Under the pieces are notes generated by a model. That model ran no database searches. It was given only the letters and a program-made list of their open reading frames with translations, and had not been told where the DNA came from. Position numbers and translations under genes: made by a program. Shown here one piece after another: positions 23,901 through 36,600 of a stretch of 64,000 nucleotides of DNA (the stretch's first letter is position 1; every line of letters begins with the position of its first letter). The DNA comes from Membranipora membranacea (Eukaryota; Bryozoa; Gymnolaemata; Cheilostomatida; Membraniporidae), in the NCBI GenBank assembly GCA_914767715.1, contig OU612074.1, forward strand, positions 10,574,062 through 10,638,061, in the 5' to 3' direction.

Positions 23901-26900
23901 AACAGCAAAGTGATATTGACTAAAACCAGCCATCAGTGTAGCCTGTCTTGACAAGCTTTGTCAAGACAGGCTACCATCAGCGCTGCTTGCACATATGTAT
24001 CTCATCGGGCCAATGGTATTGATACTAACCAATCCTTAGATTGTATTTGGCTGAGTGAGATCAGCTGATCAAGGATTTCCCCTCGGGTTTTCTCAAATAG
24101 CTCCATTCGATCCAGCTCTCTTTGTCCGGGGTATGTGTTCTTCCATTCTGTCTCTAAGTTATACCGAGTAGCTGCAAGCAGAATGAGATAAATGTCAAGA
24201 GCTTCCGACATGTAAATATCAAGGGATTTATTAAGACAGAACTTTCTAATATCAGTCTTTATAAGCATTTCAAATATACTGCTAGTCTTAAAACATGATG
24301 GCATCCACATTTTTGAAGATTTGCCAAACTGGTCACATGAACGACAAATTAAGCAATAACATTTTTGCCGGTATACACATCTCTTCTTTTACTTAACTCT
24401 GCACGCTTGGATATTTTATTTATTCCTATTCGAATGTTACATTAAAAGTGCCAAACTAAGTCAAGGAAAAAATTATTGCCTACAAAGAACTTGGATAAAT
24501 TGCCTTATGTGAGTGTTACCAACAAGCCTCATAAATAAGAAACAGCATGAGTGTATCTGACCTTTGAACTCATCAGCTTGCTGCTCTACATTATCCTGTA
24601 CCATCCTCCAGAACTTAGAGCTGACAGCCATACTCAGGTTACGTGTGGACATCTGTGTCGGCTTTAATAAACTATCCCTACAGAAAAGCAAGGAAGGCCA
24701 TAATTGTACACATTCAAATACAAATCACTGCAAATGAACACTTTGTCAACATGTTTGGAAAATCGTGAACCAAATATTCTGATGTAAGTGGAGACAATAT
24801 GCCATGACAGACTAGAAAATAATCAGAATGATCCACTACTTCAACAAACAATTCAATCAGTCAATGGACCAATCAAAAGTTCAACTAGCCAATTTGACCA
24901 ATTAAACAATCAGATAATTAAGAAAACCCCAAAATAGTCAACAATAGAGGTTAATCATGTTAATAATAAAAGGAAAATTATGAAAGACAGGATTTGTAAG
25001 TTTACCTGAATATTTTTGAGTTGGAGAAGAATTGTTCCTCGTAGTCTTTGATAGACTGGATACTATCATTCTGATTACCTTTACCTGTAACTACAGCAAA
25101 ATATCCGAGAGCCTTCATCGGAAACAACCGACCGTCTAATATACTCTTTATCTGCAGTAAGGTAAATAATGAGCTTTGTTATGTTGTGAATTACAAATTG
25201 AATTAGACTTTATTTGGAGTTGTTCCCCCTTGTGATGACGGTGCCTTCCGGTAGAATGGGAGCGACTCACAATGCAGGCAAATTAGATCAAAGTTAAATT
25301 AGAATTCCATGACCCAAGCCAAGACATTTGGAAAGGTTCTTGTATGTAGAAGACACAACAACACATACCAGAATTTATCAACTGAATATACACAGTAATG
25401 ATAGGGATCTTCTACCATCAAATGTCACAGTACAAAAAGGGAGGTGCTCAACCCGACTTTTTGTCACAGATCCTGGTGGCCTTTGAGATGCTAAGAATGT
25501 TTTATGGCGCGCGCTCAGTGAAAGGGATAAAAACATTTAAACACTATCTAATATGAGTGACGTAATTATACTTCAACATAGAAGAGGAAACTAAGGGTGG
25601 TATTGTCAAATATTGATACAAATACAACTCTTGCAATTCCAGGTACTCAGCCAATCACAGAATAATCCGTTTACTACAGAGAGCAATGGGACATACAAAA
25701 CACTAACTCGTGGTCATTAAGCTTGTATTGGGTGCCCTCATGTGAACTAGCATGAATCTTTTCTATTTAGTATTTGGGGCCTGTACAAAAGCGGGAACTT
25801 TTCCCCCTATACAGACCATGTCACTCTTCTCCTCTTGGATATGACTGTTTAAATCCTAACTCACCCTTTCAGGGTTGTGAAGATTTGTTTCAGCTAAATC
25901 AACTTTAGTTAATACAAATATAGTCCTCTTTCCCTCTGTATCTATAGAACTGACTAGATCTGTGACGTTACTCCTTTCTGCGTCTATCGATCCATCTGTG
26001 TAATCAGAAGGTAAGTTCAAACCTATGCATACACCTTACGGGGAGGTGAAACATAGTTCTAGTGTGGGAATGGTATTCCATTATTATTTAGAGTGCATTC
26101 ACAGCCTGATAGCTGGTTGGGTTGTAGTCAATAACGTAATGTTATTACCAGTAACACGAACAAAGCTGGAGCACTTCAACTGAGGGTATATATCATACCA
26201 TATCACTGAGGATATCGATTGCCAGTGAAAGTGAAACTCCTGATTGACTTTTATATACATAAATTAGGCAAAGGAAATCATTGATTCAGGGCCTGCAACC
26301 AAGCATGATGTAATAGGATGGTTTAAAACACAGGGCATGAAAGGTGTGAGTGGGGGAAATGTTAGACGAAAAAAATACTTGAGACCAAGTAAGACTTCAG
26401 TAATCTTTTTCATGAAACATTTTATTTCAATTTATATAACTTGATCGATGACATCACCTTGTATGCAGAGTATAATGGCGTTAGGATTCTCCATGTACTT
26501 TTTACACAATCCTGTGATAGAACTCTTAGTGTCTGCAGCCATACCAGAAGTAACTGTCTGCAAGAAAAAAGAAAATATTGAATAAAAAGGTCAATTTAAC
26601 ATACATCTTGCCAAAATGGTCAACATTATTATGTGCATTTTGGACAACTAATTGTGGAGAGAAAAAAGTGGTTGTATAAGATTTTACTATATAAGCTAGA
26701 CTTGTAACAGGTTACAGTATTGGTAGTGGCAACTTGCATATTTAAAAAACAATGTATGTTGTACTCCAAAGCATTGCAACAAAGAAAGATCCATTGATAC
26801 CCAAGAAAAGATAACTAGGTTTAATTAGATAGATTGCTAGGAGGTCAGACAGCATTATACTGGGTTCTGTGATTGGATTTTAATTCTTTTCCAGTTACTT

Positions 26901-29900
26901 ACAGATATGACACCGGGTAGATCGACTAGCACCATTCTCTGTAATCCTGGACCTTTAACAGTCATAGAGATAACCTCGGAGCTTATTGTCTGCCCCTGAC
27001 TTACACTACTCTTCATTCTCAGCTCAACTTCTTTACGTAACGCAGCAAGCTGTAATAAAAAAAATGTGTGTACAATTTGGAGTTACCTTCCCAAATCATA
27101 AGGGTTCAAGGAGAAGACAATTTTCAAGTTTAATTGCTTTTTTGTAAGGAATTACCAGCAAGATATCATTTATATACAGGTATGCAGTTAGCTCTTCTTT
27201 ACTTAATTGTTCAAAGAGGTAACCCAAGCTTTCTGGGCAGCCTCTTATTAGAATCACTTTACTATTGAAGAGTCATTAGACCTCACTTTCTTGAGATTTG
27301 TATGTTCCAGATTAATATTTTAGGTCAATGATGATAAAAAAATTACTTTCCACTAAACTTAGCATTCATCAGTACATCAGTACCACACCAGATATGACTG
27401 TGTATCTCAACGATTCATGAAGCCAGACAATGAATCAATATCAACTGATGGGGTGGGAAAGTAGGGAGCGGAAATAACCACTAAATAAAAACTGGGTGGT
27501 ATGGTTTTTTTGTACTCAAACTCTTCTCGAGTTGCTTGTAGTGACATTCTATTGATAAAGAAATTCTACTAACCGGGACTTGGACAGAGTTTGATCATAG
27601 TTGGAAGGAGCGCTAAAGAATCATCCAGCCATCTTACATACCTCACTTTCTTTAGTTAGATCGTACTCTCTGCTGCTATCTCTGAATCGAGCCACATGGA
27701 AGGGACCTTCACTGAGTGTAACCATAACAGGAGACCGAGTCATCATCTCACCACTACCTCGGGGGAATATACGAGCCTGAGCTACCATCTCCAATACAGA
27801 TGTCTGGGGGAATAGATAATAAGTATATAGATGCCTGTGGATATAGATTAGTACAATACAGATGTCTATGGGCATTCATCATATACAACATAGATGCCTA
27901 TGTGCATATACTATACTAATACCACTGTAGGGACAGTAGACAGGAAAATGAAATGCTAGCACAACAATATATACTTAGGTACCCATATAAACTTGGCGGG
28001 TTGAGTGAGGTATTCTTAGCCAAATCCTTGCTTTCACTTTGATAAAAATGCTGGTACTATTGGCATTTTCTTTAGCGATTCTGTTCCCAAATTGACTTTC
28101 AAGATATATAGTTCCATCACGCAAAGATCATTATGGGATCAAGACCACTGGCAAGTCTCTGATTGTTGTTATGACCTGCAAGAGCTCTTGTTTATCTCAG
28201 CAAGAGAAGATCATGGAGCGATTTTAGCAATTTCCCTTTGAATGATACTCACTTTCCCGCTGGACTGATCACCGACCACCACCACTCTGGGTAGATGATC
28301 CTGAGCAGTGTTATCATAAGAGCTCAGCTCATCCAGTACCTCACTGTACATATCTATAGCTGTACGCCGCATACCTCGCCTCTCTTTACTCTGGGAGGTA
28401 CCATTAGCAGACGCCTGTCGCTGTAATAGAATCTGTCGCCGAAGTTCTCTGTTTTCCTTTTCAAGCTTGTCAATTTCATGCTGGTACTGAATCTGTGCAA
28501 ATAAAGGAAGAAAAATTAAAATAACTTATATTTTTATTCTGCTAGAAGGACGGATATAAATGAATGCTTGTAATGGAAAGAAATAAAATATATAGTGTAA
28601 AAAAGCAAGGGAACAGCTTGATAGTCCAGCGACTAGTATGACAGTCGTCCCACTTGAGCCATTTCATTGACCTGAAATCTGCAGGGTTAAAATAAAGCCA
28701 AAATGTGACTAGAACTGTTCTCTTTAGGTTGGGCTTGGTTCAAGTGCTCAAACTCTGCCCTGGTTTTTAGAAGTGGCATTCCATCAACAACCACAGCCTA
28801 GCTGCTGAGTTTGAGCATACCTTATCTGGGTCAGACTTGCAATTTCGGGTTGAATGTCATGTTTTCACAAACGCTCTTTTTCTTAAAAACCTTTTTTGTC
28901 AAGATGGAAGAGTATATTTTGCATTTATGGCATGCATTAGGAGTTGTAAATTATCGGAACCTTTTAAGCCATGTAATCTATTACGATCATCTGTGTTCTG
29001 AGTATGCTATATTTTGTATTATCTAGCCAAAAAAGGTTGACTTGTTTTTAGCCAAAACCTAAGGTGGGAGTGTACATAAAGTAATGATATTGAGTTATCG
29101 TAGCCAGAAATAAGTTTCACAACTTCAAGTCAGTGTGAAATGGCCAACACTTCTGCCTGAAAATACTTCAAATTCTCTATGGTGTAGGGGTCACGGCGCA
29201 ATATGCAATAGAGTGATAATTTGGATGACGTGAAGCAGTATCACCTCTTTAAATAATCAACATACCTGCAAACTCATTAGTTCCTCCTGAATATCTTTGC
29301 TTTCAGCCCGGGAGGCAGCTGACCCGCCCCCTCCAGACCCATCACTAGACCTGGACAGAGGGCTATTATCGGCTACTTCAGCTACAGGATAAAAATAAGA
29401 AAAAACTGACGTGTATGCTGTTTTGCTGGAATTATGTAGGAGCTGCTAATGGAATGCTAAGAATGTTCTCCTCCTGTTAAAATAGCTTTAATTTAATGTC
29501 TTGGTCATTCACCGTTGAACCAAATTGACACTCACACATAATTATGAGATGATCAAGTTAACACTTTAACCTTCCGGACACACATTGCAAAATATCGCAT
29601 GAAACTATTAAACGCGAAAATTGAAAGGTTTTGTTCACGTTGAAGGAAAAACATACTAGTTTAGAAAATTAATTTGAGGGGCAGAGTTGAGATTTTAGCA
29701 GACATAACATCGTTACCGCATAACCAAACAACATTCCACACAATCTGGATGAGGAAAGCAAGCAGTGAAGCAGTAAAGAAAACAGAGTTCAACAGAAAAG
29801 GTTCTCAAACTATTACGTTGAGCACACACAGCTTTCCAATTGGATAAAAAAACAAACCTTTCTTATTATGACCTTGACCTAAATCTGTACTTGGCCCGCT

Positions 29901-31657
29901 CAACAGAATAGTCTGAGAACCTAACAAAATGAACAGAACATATAATATAATAGAACTGATGTTTCCAATCCGTAAGCCTAGCCATGCATGATGAGCTTGT
30001 TGGACTGTCAGGAATGACTTGCGAATTCAACAATGCGCAAAGCAACAGCTGTTTCAAAGTAATTCCATGTCACAGCTTAGGGGAGGATGCAGTAGGTGGT
30101 CTTTTGACTACTCAGTCTGCAGTGTTGATCAAACAGTACCCAAAATATAAGTGGTGCACAAACAAAATGTGTCATATTATGACTAAACTCCCATCAGCCT
30201 TTTTTTTGTTGAAAAATACGATGTTTTTAAATACCAAGTGATAGGTTAACCAAAGCCAAGGCTTGCCACTACTGTCAGTGCTTCCCTGCGTTAAATATAA
30301 TATTGAGAGTGCTATCGATCTAGGGTTAAGATATTAGACTCACCATTGTTGAGGTTCAGATTATCGAATGCTGACTTTAGGGAATCTTTTTTGGTTTGAA
30401 AAGATTCACTCAGCGATGTGGGTATCCATGTCTACAACAATGAACGAGAATCATATAAATGAACAAACCTATCATGTTTATGAAATGTTTAATTTATAAA
30501 ACTCTGTCAACCACAAATGCTCATGTGTATATAATGTGTATATATGTATTAGAAACTTGTGGCTTACATCGAAAACAACCAAAGCAGGAGATAACCTTGG
30601 AAAGTGTGCGTAATCTACCACAAAATTCTAGGAATTAATGATCAAATGATCGTGGCTAGTCTTTAGTGTAGGCATACATGGAGCATTTTACAACAGTGCA
30701 CTGTGTACCATAGCCTAGGCACAAAATTCAGAATCACATAATGAGCAAAGTGCACTTTCATTCACAATCAATAATATAACTTGTTAGGCTTCGAAACAAA
30801 GTGATACACGCCGAACAGACCATGAACTGCAATTGTATTGCAACATTTAACCAGAACCACTCATATAAACAGGGTCTCATTTGCCAAAAATGAAGGTACA
30901 AGCAATATGCCTGCATCAAAATAGCTTTCCTTTCCGAAAATACATTTCATACTCATCATAAAATATTCATGATAGCTGATATATTAACTCACAAGCTCAG
31001 GTAGGGCGAGGCGTTTCTGCATCTGACTAGTAGATTTCTTGAATTGACTCCAGTAATTATTAAATCTCTCATTCATCTCTTCACTTTGTGGGAGAAAGTC
31101 CCTCAGCCAGCTGGTATCTGGTAGACTCTCCTTCCAGGCATCATACTTCTACAAATAGAAATAACAGCTATTGAGACATGATACTAGAGCCTTATTGCAG
31201 ATAGTAAACAAAAAAGTATCGGGTGATAAGGCTAGTATGATACATCGATAATCGCTTAGATTAGACTTACACATTTGAATGCAGGTTTTAAAATATGCTG
31301 CATTAGATACTTATGATGTGTTGAGCTGGATTGAACAGTTTTAAGCTTGAATTTACACGCTTCATTGACAGATTTCTTAAATATGCAGGAGTAGGGCCAT
31401 GTAGAAAATCACAATGCAGACCACCAATGCTTAATGACATCATGACTCACCCTGCCAGCTGCCACACCACCTGACACTGTACCTCCAACCAGCAGATAGC
31501 GAAACTTAAGGAAACGGGTCATTGATCTAGCCACACCTCCAATGATAGTTCGACGTGATGTGGTGACCCATGGATTTGAGTGTGTAAGCGTACCACCATC
31601 TATTCGTCTCTGCAGTACTCTGTAGTGGCGAACTGTTGTGACACGTGGTACCTTCAT
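17979..31657 (-). CDS. OPA1: OPA1, dynamin-like mitochondrial GTPase, 22 exons
   Basis: It drives inner-membrane fusion and cristae shaping. Exons in order: 31657-31451, 31148-30993, 30431-30344, 29920-29858, 29381-29266, 28492-28253, 27803-27642, 27049-26903, 26557-26458, 25995-25865, 25151-25006, 24677-24562, 24171-24030, 23399-23307, 22725-22627, 22108-21994, 21429-21276, 20856-20636, 20244-20122, 19697-19604, 19277-19167, 18046-17979. All use GT/AG, phases close, total 963 aa (human about 960). Seen: basic N-terminal targeting segment, then a membrane segment ([17 protein letters not shown]), a coiled coil, and the GTPase motifs GDQSSGKTS (G1), MMTRSP (G2), DLPG (G3) and TKVD (G4). The middle domain and C-terminal GED-like helix ([14 protein letters not shown]) follow. 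The 63-nt fourth exon keeps the frame whether used or skipped. The start is the first ATG, matching the start of the targeting segment. Confidence 0.97.
18151..18223. repeat. MITE-like element, family B copy
   Basis: It begins near AGCTAACGTGTTGGCTCTGA and ends AATCAGAGCAAACCTATTGGCT, an imperfect inverted repeat around a short middle. The same ends occur at 14623-14693, 38670-38740, 41911-41968, 42101-42150, 47628-47699 and, as a fragment, 58831-58858. It lies in the last intron of OPA1. Confidence 0.6.
22866..22981. repeat. MITE-like element, family C copy
   Basis: The left end has CTCAAACTCTGCCAGGGAAG with GGTAATGGCATTTCATT, and the right end has AATGGAATGCCACTGCCAAC, a near mirror. Related copies are at 23161-23246, 28745-28817, 41390-41465 and 51701-51786. 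All lie in introns. Confidence 0.6.
23161..23246. repeat. MITE-like element, family C copy
   Basis: GGCTGCAAGTGTGTATTAGTGGCATTA at the left pairs with TAATGCCACTAACTCACACTTGCAGCC at the right, giving near-perfect inverted arms of about 27 bases around a 30-base middle. This is the cleanest copy of the family. It lies in OPA1 intron 14. Confidence 0.75.
23478..23640. repeat. MITE-like element, family A copy
   Basis: It starts GGGGGTCTTTCAATTAGA, the terminal inverted repeat of family A, and contains GAATGTATATAGTTCCAT and GATTGCGATTTT, both also present in the 46943-47198 copy. The right-hand inverted end is not recognisable, so the end coordinate is approximate. Confidence 0.6.
23938..23978. 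repeat. Palindromic element TAGCCTGTCTTGACAAGC, copy 2
   Basis: GTAGCCTGTCTTGACAAGCT runs straight into its own reverse complement, making an almost perfect palindrome of about 40 bases in OPA1 intron 13. It is the loop-less form of the hairpin at 3366-3445. Confidence 0.75.
28745..28817. repeat. MITE-like element, family C copy
   Basis: GTGCTCAAACTCTGCCCTGG at the left and GCTGCTGAGTTTGAGCATAC at the right are inverted, with the shared GTGGCATTCCAT core between. It lies in OPA1 intron 5. Confidence 0.6.
29858..29920 (-). other. OPA1: OPA1 candidate cassette exon (63 nt)
   Basis: Acceptor TTTTGTTAG and donor AAAG/GTTTG bound a 63-base open segment encoding 21 residues ([20 protein letters not shown] plus K). 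Exons 3 and 4 both end with a single G in phase 1, so exon 3 can join exon 4 or exon 5 without changing the frame. It lies between the membrane segment and the coiled coil, where vertebrate OPA1 has its alternatively spliced exons. Inclusion is inferred. Confidence 0.6.
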
Positions 31658-33622
31658 CCTGCTAAGGAAGATGCATAAACCTCAAAGATGTCATTACTGT
31701 AGCAGACTACCTAAATCTAGGACTAGTACACCATGGATAGTTTTAATGCAATCCTTGTCCATCATAATATCAAACCAAACACCTCGGCCTGTTTTAGCCA
31801 CATGTTATCAATGTCGTTCTAGTACTGCATGAATTACAATTAAGTGAAAATAGGAATAAATTTCATGTTGAGATATAAGAAGCAACTGATGTTCAGCGCC
31901 TGAGGGTTACTTGTAAGCCTATGGGTCTGAGTCAAGAACAATAATAATTTGGTATTGAATTGATTATATTATTATATATTATTAGTATACAAAAATTACA
32001 CTTTCCAATTCTTTCTCAACCATACACACCCCCTTGATAGGGCCTGAATTCATTGAACTTGCTTACAGGTTCATCAATTTGAGTCTATACATAAAAACAA
32101 ACAACATAAGGTTGAAAGCTGTCACCATTACATCATCATTATGATGCAGAAAGAAGAAAAGGAGAAATTGATTCAATAAATAATAGTGTCACCTTTGCTG
32201 CTGCTTTAGAGCAGTCCTTAACAGTTTCATGTTGTTTTTGTTGCTGTGGATCAATTGGACTTAGTTTGTGATGGCATATGGCTAACACACCATCATTGAA
32301 ACCTTATGTAGATCTTGTGAGTTAGTATTTCCAAATATTATGGTCAGTTTTACAACAAAATTTCTTGTAACCTCTTGATTTTCAGACTGAGTGTATCAAA
32401 TGACCTTTATATGACCCTGTCACCTCAAGTACAGAGTCCAACTTCCATTGCAGAACTCTGGCTATATTGGATGATACAAGGAAATACAACTTCGAGAGCA
32501 CCTGCAACCACCAAGCCAATGCCGCGCCACAAACGTCATAAGATGTTGCAAAACACAATGAATCATCATGACAAGAGTCAACATAAGTGGAATAGTTGAA
32601 ATTCCTGGGTCATACCTGGCATACCTGTTGTGTTATGATTTAGCCTCTGGGATCATTTTACTACACTGACATTATCCATACACTGAAATCATTTACAACC
32701 AAAGTAAGTAACTGAAACATCAACAAAGCTCATTGAGTATACAATACTAGCAATGACTAGTTGAGTAGTTCCACAACAATGTATAGTGTAGGAAATGAAG
32801 TAGATCTCAGTGTTTTGTTGTGGGAAAGACTAGAGAGTGACTCAATCAATGAGATCAATTTTGCTCTGTTGTTTTGTTCCAACAACTTACTACCTATTTA
32901 TTGGCTAATCAAAGCAGTGTATCCTTATTTGTTTTTGAAGAATAATATGGTTGGTGAAATAATGACTAGACTTACCCCAGGGAATACTGTAGCCTATATG
33001 GTCATTTTTGAAATTTCAGCTTTATGTTTCCCTACAATGTGGTCATATGTAACTGCCAGATTCCCATACAGTGTCCCGACCTCTTTTTTTCCAATGCCTC
33101 ATCGCCTTAATTGCGTAGGATTTGGACATTGGGATGAAGAGTGACGGAGAGATAGGGTTATAGGGTCCTGAGCCTATATGAGTTTTCAATTATTACAGAT
33201 TCCTTCATTCGTTAATACGTTCAGGTCAATTTACACTCATTTGTTTGTCAAGCTAATTGTATCTGCGATAGAGTGTGAATGGTTTGGAAATCAGAAAAGT
33301 ATCTGTCCAACGCTTGAGGGACCAATCAAACTTAAACTCAGATACATACATATTACTGTAGCATATGAACAAAAGCTTGACACACGGGGCTGGTCACCCA
33401 CTCAGCCTAGGACCCGAACAAGTGTCAGTTCATTTGTGGTTCATAGATGGTAGCATGTGCAGGCAGAACCTTCATACCTCTATAGACACTCAGAAATTAT
33501 TTCATTGACATCGAGGAGAGCTGCCACAAAACACTACAGTCTTACAGAGGTGGATTACCTTCTGAACCTCAACCTGAGTATTTTGTTGGGTTTATTTATC
33601 CTTCTTTCCTTTCTGATAAACG
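31658..33622. other. Divergent intergenic region between OPA1 and TEAD
   Basis: The OPA1 start codon (minus) and TEAD start codon (plus) are 1.97 kb apart, head-to-head. The region must hold both promoters and 5' UTRs, unless a far upstream exon exists. ORFs inside (for example 32761-33144) lack any recognisable similarity. I see no convincing TATA box or CpG-rich core. Confidence 0.55.
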
Positions 33623-36600
33623 ATGGAAATGGAATCACTAGTTTCATCGGTATTATTTGATTCTCATGTACAGATGAGCGGTGTATCTACATGGCCTGCC
33701 AGTTCTGCAGCAGCTCTCCAAACTTCCACAGTCACAAACACTAATAACGAGTCTGTGCCGTCTGTATCGACTAGTGACGGCACAAACGAGTCTGAGACGG
33801 GACTGGATGAGGATGGAAATGATGCAGAGGGAGTCTGGTCTCCCGATATCGAACAAAGTTTTCTGGTAAGTATGGTTATCCGGTATTTGAACCCAAGAGA
33901 GTTGGAGAGCAAAAGCATTGTTGAGTTGACAGTTCAATGTGAAGCGCTTTCATGGCTCAAATTCTGCCAAATGCTGCCTTGGTAGGCCACTTTCAAATGG
34001 GTTGATCTTGTTATACTTTATTATTTTTTACAACAAAATATCATCATAGGTTGGTAAAAGGTATAGGTTGGTTCTATAAAAGCAATTTTCACTCACGGGG
34101 TTGAATCCATTGCCTGGTTTTGATGATAATGTGATTGTGATGATAAGCCTAGCTGAACTTGAGCATAAGCAATCCAAAAGGTAGGCCTAATTGCACACCT
34201 ATCTTTTTCCATCAGACTGTAGACCTACCAAAGTTGAGGCCAGTTGTATGTTTCTTGGATGCCTTTGTGTAATTTTCTACTGCTTTTTCATTGTAGGAAG
34301 CCTTAGCTATTTACCCACCATGTGGCAGGAGGAAGATTATATTAAGCGATGAGGGCAAAATGTATGGTGAGTAAATTTGAGCGGTGATGGCCCTCAAGGC
34401 TTTTGAACCTGTTGACATTTACATTGACAGAACAGCATTGTGCAAACTAATGAGGTATCAAATTTACAATACGATAATGATCTAAATTCACTGATTCTAT
34501 TACTGGGAGTTCATAATTTTCAACTCTGACAAGACCCACAGGCATACACAAGTTCTGATCAAGCAAGCGGAAAAGTGTCTATCTGCCTAATTTCTTGTTC
34601 CGCTGTGATTGCATCACCGTAAGCAAGAGGCAAATTTGTTATTACGGTCAAGTCCCTAAACTGGTGGTTCATTGTGGAATATGTTTGATAGTTCTTGTAA
34701 AGTCTTTCATATAAACATCAATCAGTAATCAGGGTGATTAACAAGAAATACTGAAAGTATCAGCTAAGACGCTACCACTGTCAGTTATATTAAATTTTAA
34801 ATCTCGGATTTATATTACATTATTTATTAGACTCAATCATGAATCTCTTAGAGCGAGAGTCCTGATTATTTGAAACACCTGATTGCTAAGCATCTAGGTC
34901 ACCAGCCAGCGTAATTGATCATGACTACCTGCCCAATGTGCGATGTGTGTATGAAATTAGTCGACTAATTTATTCTAGGTGTCTTCAATTTCTGGTCACA
35001 ATAATAAAAGGATAGACATGTGAGGTGTTAAAACATCGAGGCTATTAGGATCTACTGTTTTATGAAAAAGCAGTAAAGCCTGGTTCACAATGGCAGCATA
35101 CTTGTTAGATTTTTCGTCTGGTGACTAACTAGTGAACCAGGCTTAAAAGTCATGAACTGTATTTCAAAGGCTATAACAACAAAGATACTGAAATATATTG
35201 ATACAAGTCAGTCATTAATAATAGGCCTAGTTTGTTTGTTATTGAAAATTTCTCTGACTAATGTCAGGTTTAAATGAAATTAAACCTATTCTCTGGTTGA
35301 CCACACCACTGTGTCTGCAAATAAAAATTAAACAATCTAACTCAGCTAGACGTTTAATTAACGACAGAAAACTTTTGAACTCTTTCCACTTTTTTTCCTC
35401 CTCAATGGAAACCTCATCCTGCTTTGAGGGCGTTCTCCCTTACCTAGTGCCTAACTGAAAGAGTTTAATTCAATTCAATTCAGGCAACGGAAGGCAAGAT
35501 TTAAACTGAACCTGTAATACCACCCTACCTTGGTTGTAACACAATCCGCTAATCATACTGCACTCCCTTTTGACCATCGTGAGTCTTGCTCAAGAATTCA
35601 ACTAATACTATACCATATTTGCCATCAAGGGCTCTTAGGCTGGTTACCGAGACATCAAACAGGCTGTGTATGGTTCTCACAAGGCCGTTTTTAACCCTGT
35701 AATCGAGGGTAGAAAAGTTTGTAAGATATGTTGGTATGTGGTGCTACCCACCTATATTCTCCGGTATTTACACACTCAAAATTTATTTTCTCATTCGTGG
35801 TGAGAGTGTGGTGTTAATATCTACTAGTTGGTAATTTTATAATGTGCTAAATCACCTCCGCTCTTGTAGGTCGCAACGAGTTGATTGCCCGATATATAAA
35901 ATTACGTACTGGGAAAACTAGAAGTAGGAAACAGGTTAGCAGCCATATACAGGTACTGGCCAGGAGGAAATCTAAAGATATACAGACACAACTCAAATCT
36001 TGTCCTAACGCTGTAAGTAGGACCAAATCTTGTCTCAACGCCGTAAGTAGGACCAAATCTTGTCCCAACGCTGTGAGTAGGACCAAATCTTGTCCCAACG
36101 CTGTAATTAGGACCAAATCTTGTCCCAAATCTGTAGGTAACACTTTGACATGACTTACACAGTGTGACTAACTTGCTTTCTTACACACATTTTCTCCCAA
36201 CGCTGTAAGTGGGGCTTGACACGTCTTTCTTAACATGACTTACTTGACCTGACTTACTTGGCATAACTTACATGCTTCCTTAGACAAATCTTGACCAAAA
36301 GCTGTAAGTTTGACACATCATGGCATTACTCGTGATTATCCCTAGCACTCTTTTGTATAGAGAATGCTTCATGGGTTCGAGTTTACTGCTGCACCTTCAC
36401 ATTGACTGATTGACATTGATGAGTTCAAACAGCATTTACCAAAAATGTACAGCCCAAAGCGGTCTTTCCATACAATCAGGCCATATTGTGATCCTTTTTA
36501 CTTCAGGCTAAACTAGACAGCCTAAATAATCACTGGTTATGTCATTACTACTATGACTCATGACTGATTTTTGATAAATTTACTTTGTGAAGCCACAGAA

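Noticed and set aside
32761-33144. 127-residue plus-strand ORF upstream of TEAD
   Set aside because: It opens on a non-ATG codon, has no recognised domain, and no splice sites link it to the TEAD frame. Composition is what chance gives in AT-rich DNA.
33653-33937. Minus-strand ORFs of 94 and 84 residues over TEAD exon 1
   Set aside because: They are shadows of the Ser/Thr-rich coding exon on the other strand. The plus frame joins correctly to nine further TEAD exons.
36013-36140. CRISPR-like array
   Set aside because: The 30-bp units are directly adjacent with no unique spacers, lie in a coding exon of an animal gene, and keep the reading frame.
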